Under the pieces are notes generated by a model. The model was not told where the DNA came from, ran no database searches, and saw nothing but the letters and a program-made list of their open reading frames with translations. From Lindgomyces ingoldianus (Eukaryota; Ascomycota; Dothideomycetes; Pleosporales; Lindgomycetaceae), in assembly GCF_010093535.1 (NCBI RefSeq), contig NW_022985192.1, positions 231,369-295,368 on the forward strand: a stretch of DNA of 64,000 nt. The letters run 5' to 3'. Shown one piece after another: positions 12,258 to 24,065 of this stretch (its first letter is position 1; each line of letters begins with the position of its first letter). A program made the position numbers and the translations under genes.

Positions 12258-12537
12258 TGTAACAATCCTCATGAATCGTTCCATCTCGGATGGCCCGGAA
12301 GGCCCCCGTATCGGCCCCGACCCCGACCTGGTCCCGACCCCTGCTGTTACCCCTATTCCCTCATGTATTTAGTCGCACCTCTCCCCCGTAGCTAGCTCGG
12401 TAGTTTTCTGATATCCTTCGTACAAGGCCTATTAGTGTCAATGAGATTCCCAGGTCATTGAGTCCCCACGCACTCCCATATGCCTCTGAGTGGATTCCTA
12501 CCGCATTTGGACCCATTGTCTTGCCTGTGCCGTTACA
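12258..12537. repeat. Solo LTR, copy 2, 280 bp, with CCTTT target duplication
   Basis: It begins TGTAAC and ends GTTACA. The five bases before (12253-12257) and after (12538-12542) are both CCTTT, an exact 5-bp target-site duplication as made by Ty1/copia or Ty3 integrases. It is much richer in C and G than copy 1 and its surroundings, so it either arrived later or escaped mutation. Confidence 0.85.
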
Positions 12538-13471
12538 CCTTTCTAATTACTTTAAACTAGTATATAACCTTATTGTAAACGTTATAGCAGTTCTAGTTTA
12601 GTGCTCTACTTTACTTGCTTTTAGTTTTAGATAGCGTTTGTAGAAGGACTAAAGCTAGTTCTTTCTAGAAAGCTTACTTAGTCTGTCTAGTAGTAGCTGC
12701 TGTTAGACAAGACTAAAGGCTATTAAATGTATATACTTTATTTAGACAGAGCGTCTAAGTTAATAACATCCTGTTGTACTAAAAGCTTAATAAGGGCTTT
12801 TGCTTCCCATGGGTAGAGATAGTGTTGGCTTCAGCCTTTCTCTTTAATTAACCTTCGTCCTTGTGCACAATGCTAGAGGGTAGTGCGAGGGACATAGCTA
12901 TGATCTGCTAGGGCACGGATTTAGGTACTCTAGGAGGAACGCCTTGTACTAGTACTTAACTGGCTTTGTCCATGTTAGCTTACTTTAGTGATGGTGGTGG
13001 TAGGAAGGAAACGAGTGGGACCGAGCTTGACCCTGAAAGATAGGCCTCTTTTTGGGCCTGTCCATTTTAGCCGCGCGCAAATCTCAGATTCTTGAGACTC
13101 CACTGGGAGGGAATCGAGGACAAGCATCTTTGCAAGAAGGTAGATTTAGAGAGAAATAGAAAAAGATAGTTATTGGATGGTGATTATCCAAAGCACGTGA
13201 CTTGCAAATTGGCTTCTGATCGGTGCGAAACAAAGCACCGAAGGAGCAGGTTACGCGTATGATATGATCGAACACAAGGGTGTTGCCAATGCGAGTTGGC
13301 ACCCTTCCTGCGTGCCGGAAAGATTAAGAGCTGCATTAATTAGTGCACTCTTGCCCGGCATGAACGATGGAACTGCGCCGAGTTCTATGAGGCTATAATT
13401 CCCTGTCTTGCTGGTAGTTTAACGCAACACAATGTTGTGTGTCTAGAAGAGGTTTCGACAAATTACTATGA
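12538..13471. other. Edge of AT-rich block, no gene
   Basis: A+T-rich until about 12780, then composition returns to that of the gene-bearing DNA. No supported coding region. The last part holds the 3' flank of the folylpolyglutamate synthase gene. Confidence 0.5.
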
Positions 13472-15108
13472 TCAAACAGCACGCTTTAAAACGAAAAGGG
13501 CCTCTCCAACTAGGTGCTGACTTCCAGTAATGAGAGTCTGCATGCCACTGTTCATCTTCCCAATGTCTCTCGCTGCGTCAAGAGCCAGCGTCACAGTTGG
13601 TGCACTTATGACCTTTGAAGCTGGGTGTATCTTCTTCCAGATGGTTGAAAAACTCCTTTGCTCAGATATTATTGATGCTTCAGGTTTTAGATCTAACAAA
13701 AGTTAGCACTAGACGAGAGCGCAAGGAAATGGTGTGTACCAGTCATCGAGTCAAGATCTTGACGAGGGTCGTACGTTGGGAAGATGGCGTAATGGATTTC
13801 ACCGGGCTTGAATGAAGTCGCCAAGCTTTCGAGCACAGCTGTTGCATCCCTCTGTTTGCTGACCTGGCTGAAGATCAAAATTCGAGGGCGAGGCGGCCTT
13901 GGAATGTCAGCACTCGTCTTCTTGTAGGATTCAAGAACCAAACCTTTGGGTTCCTGGTGTTTCAATAAACCAGTCTGCTGCCTTTGTCACACTCATCTCG
14001 TTATGCGCTCCGTCTAGATACCACTGATTGACACCCTGAATGATGGTCTGGAATCGACCCGGCCAGGAGAATTGATGTATGCCATTAAGTACATCGGTCG
14101 AGCCAAACTGTGGACTATCGCTGGGAGCTCTTTGATCCAGAAAGGAACGTGCCACGGCTGAAGCTAAGGAGCAGTTCAGCCGTTGGACATCGGGCTTCAG
14201 GTTCATCTCCTGCTTAGGCAGAGAGGAATCGCTCTGGATAAAGTGCAGATCCACACCTCTGTCCAGTGCTCGCTGCCGCAATACCTTATCAGCGTGAGCT
14301 TCCTGAATGACTGAGAACGCAGCTGCTCCAGGTTTGAATATTCCCGACTTGTGCCAAGCAATATTCTCAATGGATGGACCAAGTTGGCTCACATGGTCCA
14401 TACCAAGGGACGTAATAGCTGTGACTACAGGTCTCCTGATAACATTCGTGGCATCGTATTCCCCTCCGTGGTGGGTCTCGAAAATAGCTGCATCAACACC
14501 TTCTCGGATAAAGGTGTGAAAGGCTACTAGCAAGAATAGCTGAAGAAAGCGAGGCTTGGTCTCGAAAACTGCTGGATCACGTTGCGATAACGTTTCAAAC
14601 ACCTCGAAGAAGTATTTGGCAAAAACACTTCGCTCGAGTGGCTTCGAATTGATTCTGATCCGCTCTTCTGGATATATTAGATGTGGTGAAGTGTAGAGAC
14701 CAGTCTTGGACGGAAATCCAGCTCTTTCACCATATGCACGAAGAAAAGAGTCCACAAATGCACACGTGCTGCCTTTGCCTTTTGTACCTGCGATGTGAAT
14801 AATGTTGAGTCCATCAATGTCCCCATCCTGTGTCCTAAGCAATTGAAGAGAAAGCAGGGGTTTAGCCGTACCGAATGTCCGAGCTGTTGCAGCCATTGCT
14901 TCATTCCGACAATGCTCGGTGTCCCTCGTAGATCTGACTTTCCGTTCAAGTTGGGCATATGATCTAAGTCGTTGAAGGTTATCGCGGGCTTTGAACCCGG
15001 TCTCGATCGGCGACGTCTGCGATTCAAGATTTCGATGGCGTTCTATGTTCAATTAGTGAATCGTGGTTGGGATGGCAGAGTCTTGTTCACCTTGTAAGTC
15101 TTCTCCAT
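13472..15108 (-). CDS. Folylpolyglutamate synthase, 5 exons
   Basis: The enzyme adds glutamates to folate (ATP-dependent), keeping folates in the cell for one-carbon metabolism. Minus-strand exons 15108-15091 (18 nt), 15042-14872, 14827-13944, 13897-13740 and 13692-13472 give 483 residues with all phases agreeing. The Mur-ligase P-loop AGTKGKGS is at 76-83, followed by the family segments GLYTSPHL, ERIRIN, SLGMDH, HKSGIFK and YLDGAHN. The C-terminal domain begins with RILIFSQVSKQRD. The fourth intron (13898-13943) uses a GTTTGG donor and an AAG acceptor; without it the gene looks frameshifted. An in-frame ATG at 15132 would add eight residues. The gene is divergent from the HET pseudogene, with under 160 bp between starts. 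Confidence 0.88.
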
Positions 15109-15264
15109 CTTGAAGATTTTAGCTTTGTACATAGCAGCTCCCCTGTTCAAAGTGATGTAAATGTGAACGACTCGATTTGCGAAAGATATTTTCACTAGCT
15201 TAGTAATCATACCTGTTGAGCATGTCTGCAATGCATCACAATCTCTAATCAACGCCATACAATA
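15109..15264. promoter_or_regulatory. Compact divergent promoter region
   Basis: Only 156 bp separate the folylpolyglutamate synthase ATG from the ATG of the HET pseudogene. Any promoter elements of the two must overlap. No clear TATA box was recognised. A possible extra upstream intron of the synthase (GTATGA at about 15212 to an AACAG acceptor at about 15145) cannot be excluded. Confidence 0.35.
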
Positions 15265-17060
15265 ATGACGTATTTTGTCTACCGTTCACTCACGCCTGGA
15301 AAATTGAGAATTCCACTGGTTCATCTCAAGCCTACTGCCAGCAGCACTCTGGACAATAATTCCTCGCACGAAATCTCCACCTTGCCGTCTGCTGAGTCAG
15401 TCGAAGTAGCTTGAACAGTGTCACACGTCTCCTTTGACGAAGTGCCTCCCTACATTGCACTATCTTACGCTTGGGGCGATGTCGATCACAAACGTGCGAT
15501 CCAACTCAACGGACTACCCTTCCTGGTATCCGAAAATCTTGAAGTTGCGCTTCGTCACCTGCGGTTGCCTCGAGAAACGCGGACCCTACGGATCGATTTT
15601 TTATGTATAGACTAGGACGATGAAGTCGAGAGAAGCGAGCAGGTGCAGCAGATGGGAGAGATATATGAGCGAGCGACTCCCGTCATTTCTTGGTTGAGGC
15701 CAGCTGAAGACGACAGCGACTTCGCCATCGAATGGATCCTAAAGTTTGGTAGTTAGTTTCGTGAATTAGGAATAGGAACAAAACTCGAAATGAGACTGCG
15801 CCATCTGCTCACACAGCTTGATGAACATGGTGAAGGGATTATTGGCGGGGAACTAGAGATGTTTTTGGCGGATTTGAGGATGCAATTCTCAACGACGAAT
15901 CCAGCGCTTCTCAAACTCTGCAACTCTTTGTCGAAGATTGCTATTTGTCATTATTAGAGTCGCATCTGGGTGATCTAAGAGATGGCACAAGGTCGATGCA
16001 TGGTATTCATGTGCAGCAATTCTACCGTTACGGAAGACGTATTTCATCATGCTTAAAGGCTACTGAGAAACTTGAGACAGTATGTCGTCTTCAAGAGCGG
16101 TTTGATAACGCCGCAAACTTCAGAGGAGCAAGCCATCTTTTCAATCAGCCCTCGCGAATTGATCAACGTCCTGAAGACTCGTAGAACAGAAGCATCGTAT
16201 CCGCTGATTCATTTACCTCGAACTCATCGCCGATTTGCAACTGCAGATCTGCGAGATAAAGTGTTTGCTCTACTGGCTCTGTCCAGGGATGCAGAAGCAC
16301 TTGGTCTTCTTGCAGACTACCGTCAAACCTGCAACGACACTTATATCAACCTTGCAGCCAGACTCATTGAAGAAGACTATACCGAGGTCCTTTCACTCTC
16401 CGATCCCGCAATGAATCGAGATGGGCTACCATCATGGGTTCCTGATTGGCAGCGTCCGAGTCGTTCCTTACCTCTACAACAAAGAGGATTCGATAGATCC
16501 GCTCGACCTTTTTTCAGCTGTTTGTAGCCAAGTTTCTCAGCTGGTGGCAGCAAGCTTACAACGCACGAGGCAAGTAGAGGTGATGCGAACAAAAGTATGG
16601 TGCTACTTCTTTCTAGCAGGTTTCTTGGGAAGATAGAAGAGGTGGGCATGATCTGGGAAGTCGGAGGGATTAGCAGGTGGTTACGAGACTTGAAACCTTT
16701 TTCTAACCTAGTTTACAGCGACCGCGATACATTTGAGGAACGAAGAAGCGCCACGTATCGTACCGCCGTTGCGGATCAAGAGGTTAGACAAGGGACCATT
16801 AAGCCAAGGCTTTCACAGATGATGATTGACAAAGTAAAATAGTCTATGGCTAGAAAAAACATGGAACAACTTGTTATGCAGGACTTAGTGAGAGATGGCT
16901 TAGGTGAATACTGTGAGCAACTGCTGTTGCTCATGCCAGGCGGCCTTTGCTAATTAGTGGCGGCTACTTAGGCATTGGCTCTTACGACGTGAAACGCGGA
17001 GATTACGTCTGAATCCTCTCCGATCCACCGTCAGTCAAGGGACTGTTCTTAGGCCTTTTT
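15265..17060 (+). pseudogene. HET-domain (heterokaryon incompatibility) gene, disabled by in-frame stops
   Basis: One frame from ATG 15265 to 16842 reads as a HET protein: YIALSYAWGD, RIDFLCID, EQVQQMGEIYERA, SRIWVI, EMAQGRCMVFMCS, DLRDKVFALLALS and LPSWVPDWQ in the family's order. Eight stop codons break it, at 15412, 15613, 15754, 15955, 15976, 16054, 16525 and 16840. Each can be explained by one C-to-T or G-to-A change; for example the Q expected after RIDFLCID is TAG. No indel is needed over these 526 codons. The family's C-terminal block (LLISGGYLGIGSYDVKRGDY, 16955-17015) sits in the next frame, so one frameshift lies between about 16843 and 16950. HET proteins trigger cell death on fusion of unlike strains; this copy cannot be translated whole. 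Confidence 0.85.
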
Positions 17061-17210
17061 GCTTCCTGCTTTCCGAATTCTGTTTCTGTACTAGCTTAAT
17101 TCAGGACACGGCAACAAGGAACAGGGAATTGCACGCCGCAAAGGCTCTTGGTGGCGCGTCAAAGCAGCAAGCAAATTTCGCAGAAATGTGGGGTGCCGCA
17201 GCCAATGACA

Positions 17211-17517
17211 AAAACCGCACCTCAAGATCTCAACAACAGCTTGAAGGAATAGGCTAAGATTTTTTAATATAGTTTCGTTGCCTTTCTAGAGCATACTATA
17301 TATATATATAAAAGAAATAGAACCACCAACGAATTCCTAAGAGATCTGATTTTGACCTAATTCTAGCCTAATTCTGGTCTTAAAGCTTGATATCTTAACA
17401 GCATCTTAGGTATAGAACGTAAGGCTAATATGTGTCCTAGAATGGATATAAAAAGCTAATTTTATATGATTAGATTTTTCTGCCTTGCCGTTGTTGAGAT
17501 CTTGAGGTGCGATTTTC
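17211..17517. mobile_element. Second inverted-repeat (MITE-like) element, about 307 bp
   Basis: The left terminus (17211-17240) and right terminus (17488-17517) are inverted copies sharing the perfect block GCACCTCAAGATCTCAACAA. Weaker pairing runs about 15 bp further inward. The interior is A+T-rich, includes an AT microsatellite near 17298, and has no open frame. No target-site duplication is obvious. The termini differ from those of the element at 9252, so this is a different family. Confidence 0.7.
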
Positions 17518-20500
17518 GGGTGCGCAGCTTCTGATAGAATACGTCACGCGATTTATCTCCTAATCAGACAATCCAACCTCCAGAAAACCTACAATTGCAG
17601 GCTCTGCATCAGCCTTCGAAGACCTGGAACAGCGCTTTAAAGTTAATAGCATGTCCATGATCACTCAGACACGCAGACGAAGAGCAGACGAAGAGCAGAC
17701 AGGAGCTTCGGCGCTAGGCGACACGCTTCAGTCCAACACGTCATGTTCAGAAGTCAGACTTTGTGATTAATAGACAACATTTTGTCCACCACAGCTAAAG
17801 GACAACAGATTTAGTTACAAATTAGATTCTCTTATTTTGCTATAAATTTCTAAGTCCTTCTGTCCTTCACTTCCTTCCCTGCAACAAATCTAGAGATTTA
17901 AAATCTAAGAAACTCTTATATAGCTGTGCAGTAATTTCGTTAAAATAGCGAGGCCTTTTATAACGTGTACACTATTTTCTGGAAAAGCTGAGTGTTAAGT
18001 TTGATCTTTATTCTCTCTGGAATGGTATAATCTATTATGTTATGCATTCCCCACCTGATCTGCAACTCCCATATCCGCTGAGCTAACTAATACATAGTGG
18101 TTTTTCTAGGACACGACTGGCCTTGATGTCTGTGAGTGGCATGGAAGAACTTAGGGACCGCAGACCACGTAATAGCCTAGACATTGTATTTGTAGAGGAG
18201 GTCAACCGCTGGTGTAGCGAAGCAGTAGGGACTTGGACAAATGTCTTTAGTTTGGTGCTGCCTGAACTCTCCCACTGATTGGAATTCTACCCCACACTCC
18301 TCGCAATTAAACGGCTGTTGAGTGAAAAACTTATCATTTGGTCCTTTGTGGTATTGATCTGGGGGCGCGTGGGTGTGATATCTTTTCTAGCAACAGATAG
18401 GTACCAAAGCTAGTTGTTGCTATCAGGGATAGGAATCTGTATTTGAGTAGGCAGCACAGTCGGACTGCTGGAAAGAAGCACCTTTTTAACAGGTCTCCTC
18501 GCCGAAATCGCGCAGTTGGTCTTTAAGTTGCCGTTTGGAGGGGGCAAGTTTTCAGAAAGAAGTAATTGAAAGATGTGCGTGCGAAATCAAGATTGCTTCA
18601 AAGACAAAGTAACTATGGTTTGGCTCTTCACGGAGGGTGGCTCGCGACACAGGGACGGACATTACACATTTCCGCTTTTCGATCACAAATATTCAATGGG
18701 CTTCCTAATGAAGCTAGGCAAGTGCCAGCAGTAGACGAATCCACTTAGCCATAGGCTAATTAAATGTCTCGGATTCTGAAATTGATCAGGGCCTACACGG
18801 AACAAAGGAAAATAAAGGACTATAGGCCAAGGAATGACTTACAAAGTTCAAACAAGTCATTGATACGCTTGTTTCTTTGTTTCAAGAATAAAGAGTACCG
18901 AGAATTGATTTTGCGAACAGAGGCAGTGAAAATACAAAGCTCTGCGACCTTTTCCGTTCCTCATCACTAGATTCCAAATTAATCATCAACACTCATTGGA
19001 CATCGCATTCGCGGAACCAAAACTGGTCAATACCCATATATAGAAGACCTATATTTAGCCTACACCCTCTCATAGGCGCATTCCATTCGCATCTCTACTC
19101 CGAACTACATCACCTGATAGGAGAGACGTTGGGGGGCTACGGAGTCACAGATGGATGGAGGTGGAGAATCTGCCGCCCATCGATCTCAAACTCCCATCCA
19201 CTTTCCCGTAAGAAAATTCTCGAGAACCTTGAAGAGAACGAATATGAATTCATACTAGCACCGCAACTCGCGTCGCTGCTCATTACTGAAGAAAGATTCG
19301 TGGGGTTTGAGGGGTTTGAGGGCATATTCACCACGGGAAGATGAGGTGTACGGGGTTTTCACAGAACAGGGAAACCTGGACGGAGAGCCGATATCTCGCG
19401 GCGCTGGACGAGAAGTGTCAAGAACGAGAGACTCGAGGTAAGCTTAAGGGCATGGCTCTGCACAAGGGTTGCGGATAACGATGTACTATGAGCTATTTTC
19501 TGAGGCACCACCGGACCTTTACGGAATGAAAACAAGTTGGGAGTTCTTGGAGCACGACTCCGAGGTTTTTGACTTGCTGAAGGATATTAGGGAACCTAGG
19601 AGAGCCTTGCAAGAGCAACTTGTTAAAGCGCCACCAAGCGACAACGATGCACGAATGACAGTCGTGGCGTGGGCAGCAGACGATAAAATATTCCCAATCA
19701 CAGAGGAAGACGTGTAATCTGGGCCGGCACTCTGGTTCCAGAAGAAAAGGTATCCGAAAAGCAGATAGGCTTACACCATATACACCTGCATATTTGCGAG
19801 GTTGTGAATGGCCAGAAATGAACAGCCTGCCTGGACTTGTAGTTCCAATTCATATTTGTCGCATTACTAGTACCCGAAGTCGTTCACTGCTTCCACAGTT
19901 GAACGTATGTGCATTGGATATATGAACCAGCACCCTTTTACGTGCCGGGAGATATAAAAGCGGACACTGCCGATGATAGGTAGGTCTTAGGGACTTTTCG
20001 CATTCGGTTACACTACTGGGTTTCCAAACAGGCTTCGTCGACTTCGAGCCGTCGCATCCTGAGCAGCCCCAGGATGTGGAAAGTCCAATCGGGTTCAAGA
20101 ACAGCATGCTGCTCACCGGCCTGACCAAGGAAGCCAATGAAGGGTATGGGGAAAGCCTGGCCATAAATAGACTGAGCGTAAGTCGTGAGTGCCTGTCCTA
20201 AATCTCCCGATCTCCAGAGACGCATTGTCAAGCTCTAGAAGAGTATTGGTGTGCTGCGCAGGGAACTCCTTGATTTAGAGAAGAGATGGGATTACGCCAA
20301 GTGGCCACTTTGAGGGCAATGCTCGACTCCGATAAAATTTGAATCGAAGAGTTTATCTATACGAAGGTGATGACATGGTTGTGGGCGTGTTAAGCAGAGG
20401 ACGGTGGAGCATTAGGCGGAATGTACTCGTACTAGCAAGAAATATTTAGAACGAAATTAGATTCCGTGGAAATAATCTTCTAAAGCAGAGGTTAGGTTGG

Positions 20501-20721
20501 AGGGACTACAGTGACGAATGGTGTTTCAGATTCACGCGGGGAGCGATGACGTCACACCTGCTTGAAACATGCCTCACGCCACAACCAACTTTTAAACTAG
20601 ATCTCAAGCCAAAATCCACCCACCCCAATCCTATCTAGCCCCAACCTACACATCTCTCACCAGCGACTATAAACTACATCCTAAAACCCTTCACTACCAC
20701 CACAATCCACGTCCATTCACA
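17518..20721. other. 3.2-kb gene-empty stretch
   Basis: Both strands were searched. Open frames (for example 19469-19717 plus, 20013-20231 minus) are 60-100 codons, lack motifs and do not join to neighbours through plausible splice sites. A small GCAGACGAAGA tandem duplication lies at about 17672-17700. The sequence is of ordinary composition in places and may contain very old gene remnants, but I cannot identify any. Confidence 0.45.
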
Positions 20722-21042
20722 ATGCCTTCCCAACGTTTAACCTTCCAATCAATATCCAACTTCTCCTTCTCCTCCAACATCAACGGCCAACAGCGCTGCT
20801 ACAGCGAGCAAATCTACAGTGATCCATCGGGCACAAAAGTTCGCAGGACGAGCCAAGAGCCTGGGCAAGCTCCGAAAGAGGAACGCTTTGAGTATGATAG
20901 TGCGGGTCGGAAAATTGAGGAGGTAGAGACGAAGGGCAGGATTGAGGATGTGACAGATAAGGAGAAGACTACAGAGGGGGAGAAGGATAGAGAATATGAG
21001 AAGAAGGTTGGAGATGATGCTAAGAGGGAGAGAGGTGCTTAG
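20722..21042 (+). CDS. Small charged protein, single exon (106 residues)
   Basis: An intact 106-residue frame with a good fungal start context (CACAATG) and a C/A-rich leader. Residues 1-35 hold a Ser/Phe-rich segment (SISNFSFSSNINGQ). After residue 45 the protein is dominated by Lys, Glu, Asp and Arg and is probably a disordered or single-helix tail. There is no signal peptide or membrane segment. The antisense frame is also open because of the purine bias, but its start context is poor. Function unknown; I consider it a real but unrecognised gene. Confidence 0.6.
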   Translation: MPSQRLTFQSISNFSFSSNINGQQRCYSEQIYSDPSGTKVRRTSQEPGQAPKEERFEYDSAGRKIEEVETKGRIEDVTDKEKTTEGEKDREYEKKVGDDAKRERGA

Positions 21043-21341
21043 AGCATGGCTTGAGAGTAGTTTTGGGAAGATGTGAGGAGAGGGAAATGAGAATGCATTG
21101 ATGGCACGTGATGGAAAGATGAGTTGCAATAGCTGTATAACAGCACTCCCATAACTCCTATTCTGGTATCTCGGCAGACTACTTCACCTAATTTCGTAGA
21201 GCGGAACATAACAGGGGTGGCTTAGGACAGGAGCTCAAGGTCAGTTAGGGTATAGCAAGAAGTTTAATCAATCAAGTCATCTCTATTTTATCTTCCATAA
21301 TCGATGCGAATGTGTTGGGCTTGCCTCGTCCCACCTTCAAT

Positions 21342-23189
21342 TCACTTGTACTCTTTCGCGATTATTTCTGCCGCCCTCTCCGCAACCCCATAAACCACAG
21401 TCTGCATGTGTGCCCCCACACCCACTGGCACCACACTCGCATCCACCACCCTCAGGCCCTTGACTCCATAAACCTTCAATTCCGGACTGACAACCCCTCC
21501 ATCCTTCTCCGTTATCATCGCACAAGTACCCACGGGGTGATATATACTCAACGTTGTCTTCCTTACAAAATTCTCCCATTGCGCCTCCGTCTGCACGCCA
21601 GCCCCGGGCTCGTATTCCGTGTCCCAAACTTCTTTCATGGGGGAGGTATCTGCGATCTGCCGCGCGAATTTCGTGGCGACTTTCAAGGCGGCAAGGTCGT
21701 ATGGGTGGGAGAGGTAGTTGGGATTTATCGTTGGTGGAGTAGAGATATTAGCGCTAGTGATATGTACGTTGCCTCTCGAAAGCGGATGTTGGACCGCACT
21801 AATAAGCGTGAAGAACAACGAGCCGTAGAGACTCGAATTCGCGGCTGGATATCCAGCAACACTGGTTAATCCGTCGGAAAAAATTATTTCCAGTTGTGGA
21901 ACCGTCTGAGTATATGGGGCCTCTAGCCATGAAAGTTTCAGCTTATCAACTGGTGAGGGATTTGGGGTTGCAGATTTAGCTATGTTGGTGAGGTAGGTTG
22001 AAGTATTTGAAGAAATGGAAGACCAGTTCATGTATGTGTATCCACTTGCTGTATAATCGTATAAACTCACTTCTCCAGCATTGTAGAGTGCGAGTTGCTG
22101 CGCTGCGTATGTAGCGTTCACGCGTAGGATGTCGGTGGATGTGAAGTTTGGCTTTAGTTTATACGAGTTCATGATGCGGACATGGTCTTGTAGGTTCTCT
22201 CCCACGCCGGGCAATTCCTTGATAATTGAAACGCCGGCGGCGGAAAGTACGGTAGAAGAGCCGATGCCGGATAGTTCAAGGAGTTGTGGAGATTGGAAAG
22301 AGCCGGCCGAAATAATAACTTCTTTTGTCGCGGTGAGTATTGAACCGTTATCCAACGTGACCCCCGTCGCTGTTAGCTTCTTGAAATTGATCTTCGCAAC
22401 TCTCATTCCGAGCTTAAGGATCAGATTTTGTCCTGCAAGATTCAGGTACTCCGGTGAATACGATCGTGTGTAATTCGACTCGCGGATATTCGTCGGCTGC
22501 CTCATAACGCCCAGTGGATAGCCCCCCAAACTCTCCAAGTTCGACTCCATCCCCAGAAAATTCATCGTCGGAATCCATGTCTTTTGATGCTCGGGCAGAA
22601 TTCGATTAATCAACGTCTGAATCGGTCCTCTATGTCCAACGCCCTCCTCCCCATACTCCTCACTTGGGAAGAAATTCTCCACCCTCAGCATTGCTTTATA
22701 CATGCTCTTCCAATTCCACCCTGGGTTCCCGAGACCTTCCCATGCATCGAATTCCTGCGCACTGGCTCGATCCCAGACCATCAAATTCAGCGCTGAAGTT
22801 CCACCAAGGACCTTTCCGCGCGTCTGAGGCACGACCCGGGAACTAAGACCGGGCTGTGGAGTTGAAGTAAGGTTCCAGTCGTATTTCCCCCCGATAGTAG
22901 AACCTTTGCGCCCGGGAATGTAGATACCGGGTTCGTCACGACCGTCGGGGCCGGCTTCCAGGACAAGGATGCATGATTGTGGGAGCGAGAGCGAGAGGCG
23001 GGCAGAGACCGCAAGGCCGGCTGTACCGCCACCTACTATGATCTGAAATGCGAATTAGAGAGCCTCTTGTAGGATGGGAGATATTTGAGCGAGACATACG
23101 AAATCGAAGGCCGTTCCATTGGCGTTGCATTTAGCCTCTGCCAACCCTAGGATCACCACAGACAGAGTGAGTGTTAACCAAAACATCAT
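21342..23189 (-). CDS. Secreted GMC-family flavoprotein oxidoreductase, 2 exons
   Basis: Exons 23189-23100 and 23042-21342 give 596 residues through a phase-0 intron (GTATGT...TTTCAG). Residues 1-20 are a signal peptide. The ADP-binding motif IIVGGGTAGL (31-40) starts exon 2, followed by LEAGP and the GMC signature (GKVLGGTSALN, then SAGSFQSPQLLELSGIG). The catalytic pair is H532 (YHPVGT) and H575 (GAHMQ). Multiple Asn-Ser/Thr sequons fit an extracellular enzyme. The family oxidises alcohols, sugars or aryl alcohols with release of H2O2 or with quinone reduction; a His at the second catalytic position fits aryl-alcohol/glucose oxidase-like members, but the substrate cannot be read from sequence. 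An in-frame upstream start at 23267 would bury the signal peptide and was rejected. Confidence 0.9.
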
Positions 23190-24065
23190 CGCGATTCTGA
23201 GGAGCAATGGACGCGAAAGTCGAGATCGGGTCCGGTGCCTTGCCCACCGTATATATTGCCCGCCCACCGGGTTAATATTCGAAAGGATGCAGCCCTACCG
23301 GGGGTAATATCCCTTGAGCACGGGATTCGTTGCCAAAGGAGCATCATATCCGAGCGTAGCTGCAGGAAACATGCCGGCAACTGCAGCCAGGAAACAAAGA
23401 GGCGACGACCAAAGTACCGACACCATACCATAAAAAAGACAATAATATCGTGATTGCAGAAGTGGTTGGAAAGAACAAACTTAAAAGTTAGAAATTTTTG
23501 GGGGAGTACGAATAGAGTAGATTGTCAAGTCTGTCTAATATCACATTGCATCTTAAGGTGTCTACCTTCTATTACTGAAGCGCAGGCTTGACGATGCCTT
23601 TTGTGCGGAAATATTTCTTGGATTTCATGGTTTCTGTAGTGGCGAGCCACCTGCACCTACCTACTTACACTTAATGATAGAATCCATATCTTGAAGATTG
23701 GCAGGAAACGCGCATGCCCATGGCAATCGGTTCCTTCAAGATGGAGTACGTATAGGAGACTGAAAAGGGAAATGAAGTTGTAGAGAACAAGTAGCGCGGA
23801 GATGGAGATTTGTAAAAAAACTAAAAAAAAAAAAAACTAAGACGTGCCAGACTCTTTACTTTCAGGGGTTCCTCTGGCTGAGAGAACAACGATCCTTATT
23901 GGCCTCGGCACTCCCAGTGGACAGCAAACCTCCAACCACTCGCGCGCCGGTTGTATCGAATTTCGCAAGGACTTTCGCCAGCCTCGCCTAGGCATGCGAA
24001 ATCCCATATTTGTGGCTCGTCGTCATCGCTTACTGTTCGGCCTCCACAATTCAATATTTCCGGCT
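23190..24065. other. Intergenic, no gene; poly-A tract
   Basis: No supported coding sequence. A poly-A run interrupted by CT lies at about 23813-23836. The last part leads into the 71-bp tandem repeat. Confidence 0.45.

Noticed and set aside
11529..12537. A single small retrotransposon (TRIM) with two LTRs
   Set aside because: Each LTR has its own target duplication and the 445-bp interior has no primer-binding site or polypurine tract that I can see.
13931..13965. Apparent frameshift in folylpolyglutamate synthase
   Set aside because: A 46-nt intron (13898-13943) with a GCTGACAT branch and AAG acceptor joins the two frames in phase and yields a normal-length enzyme.
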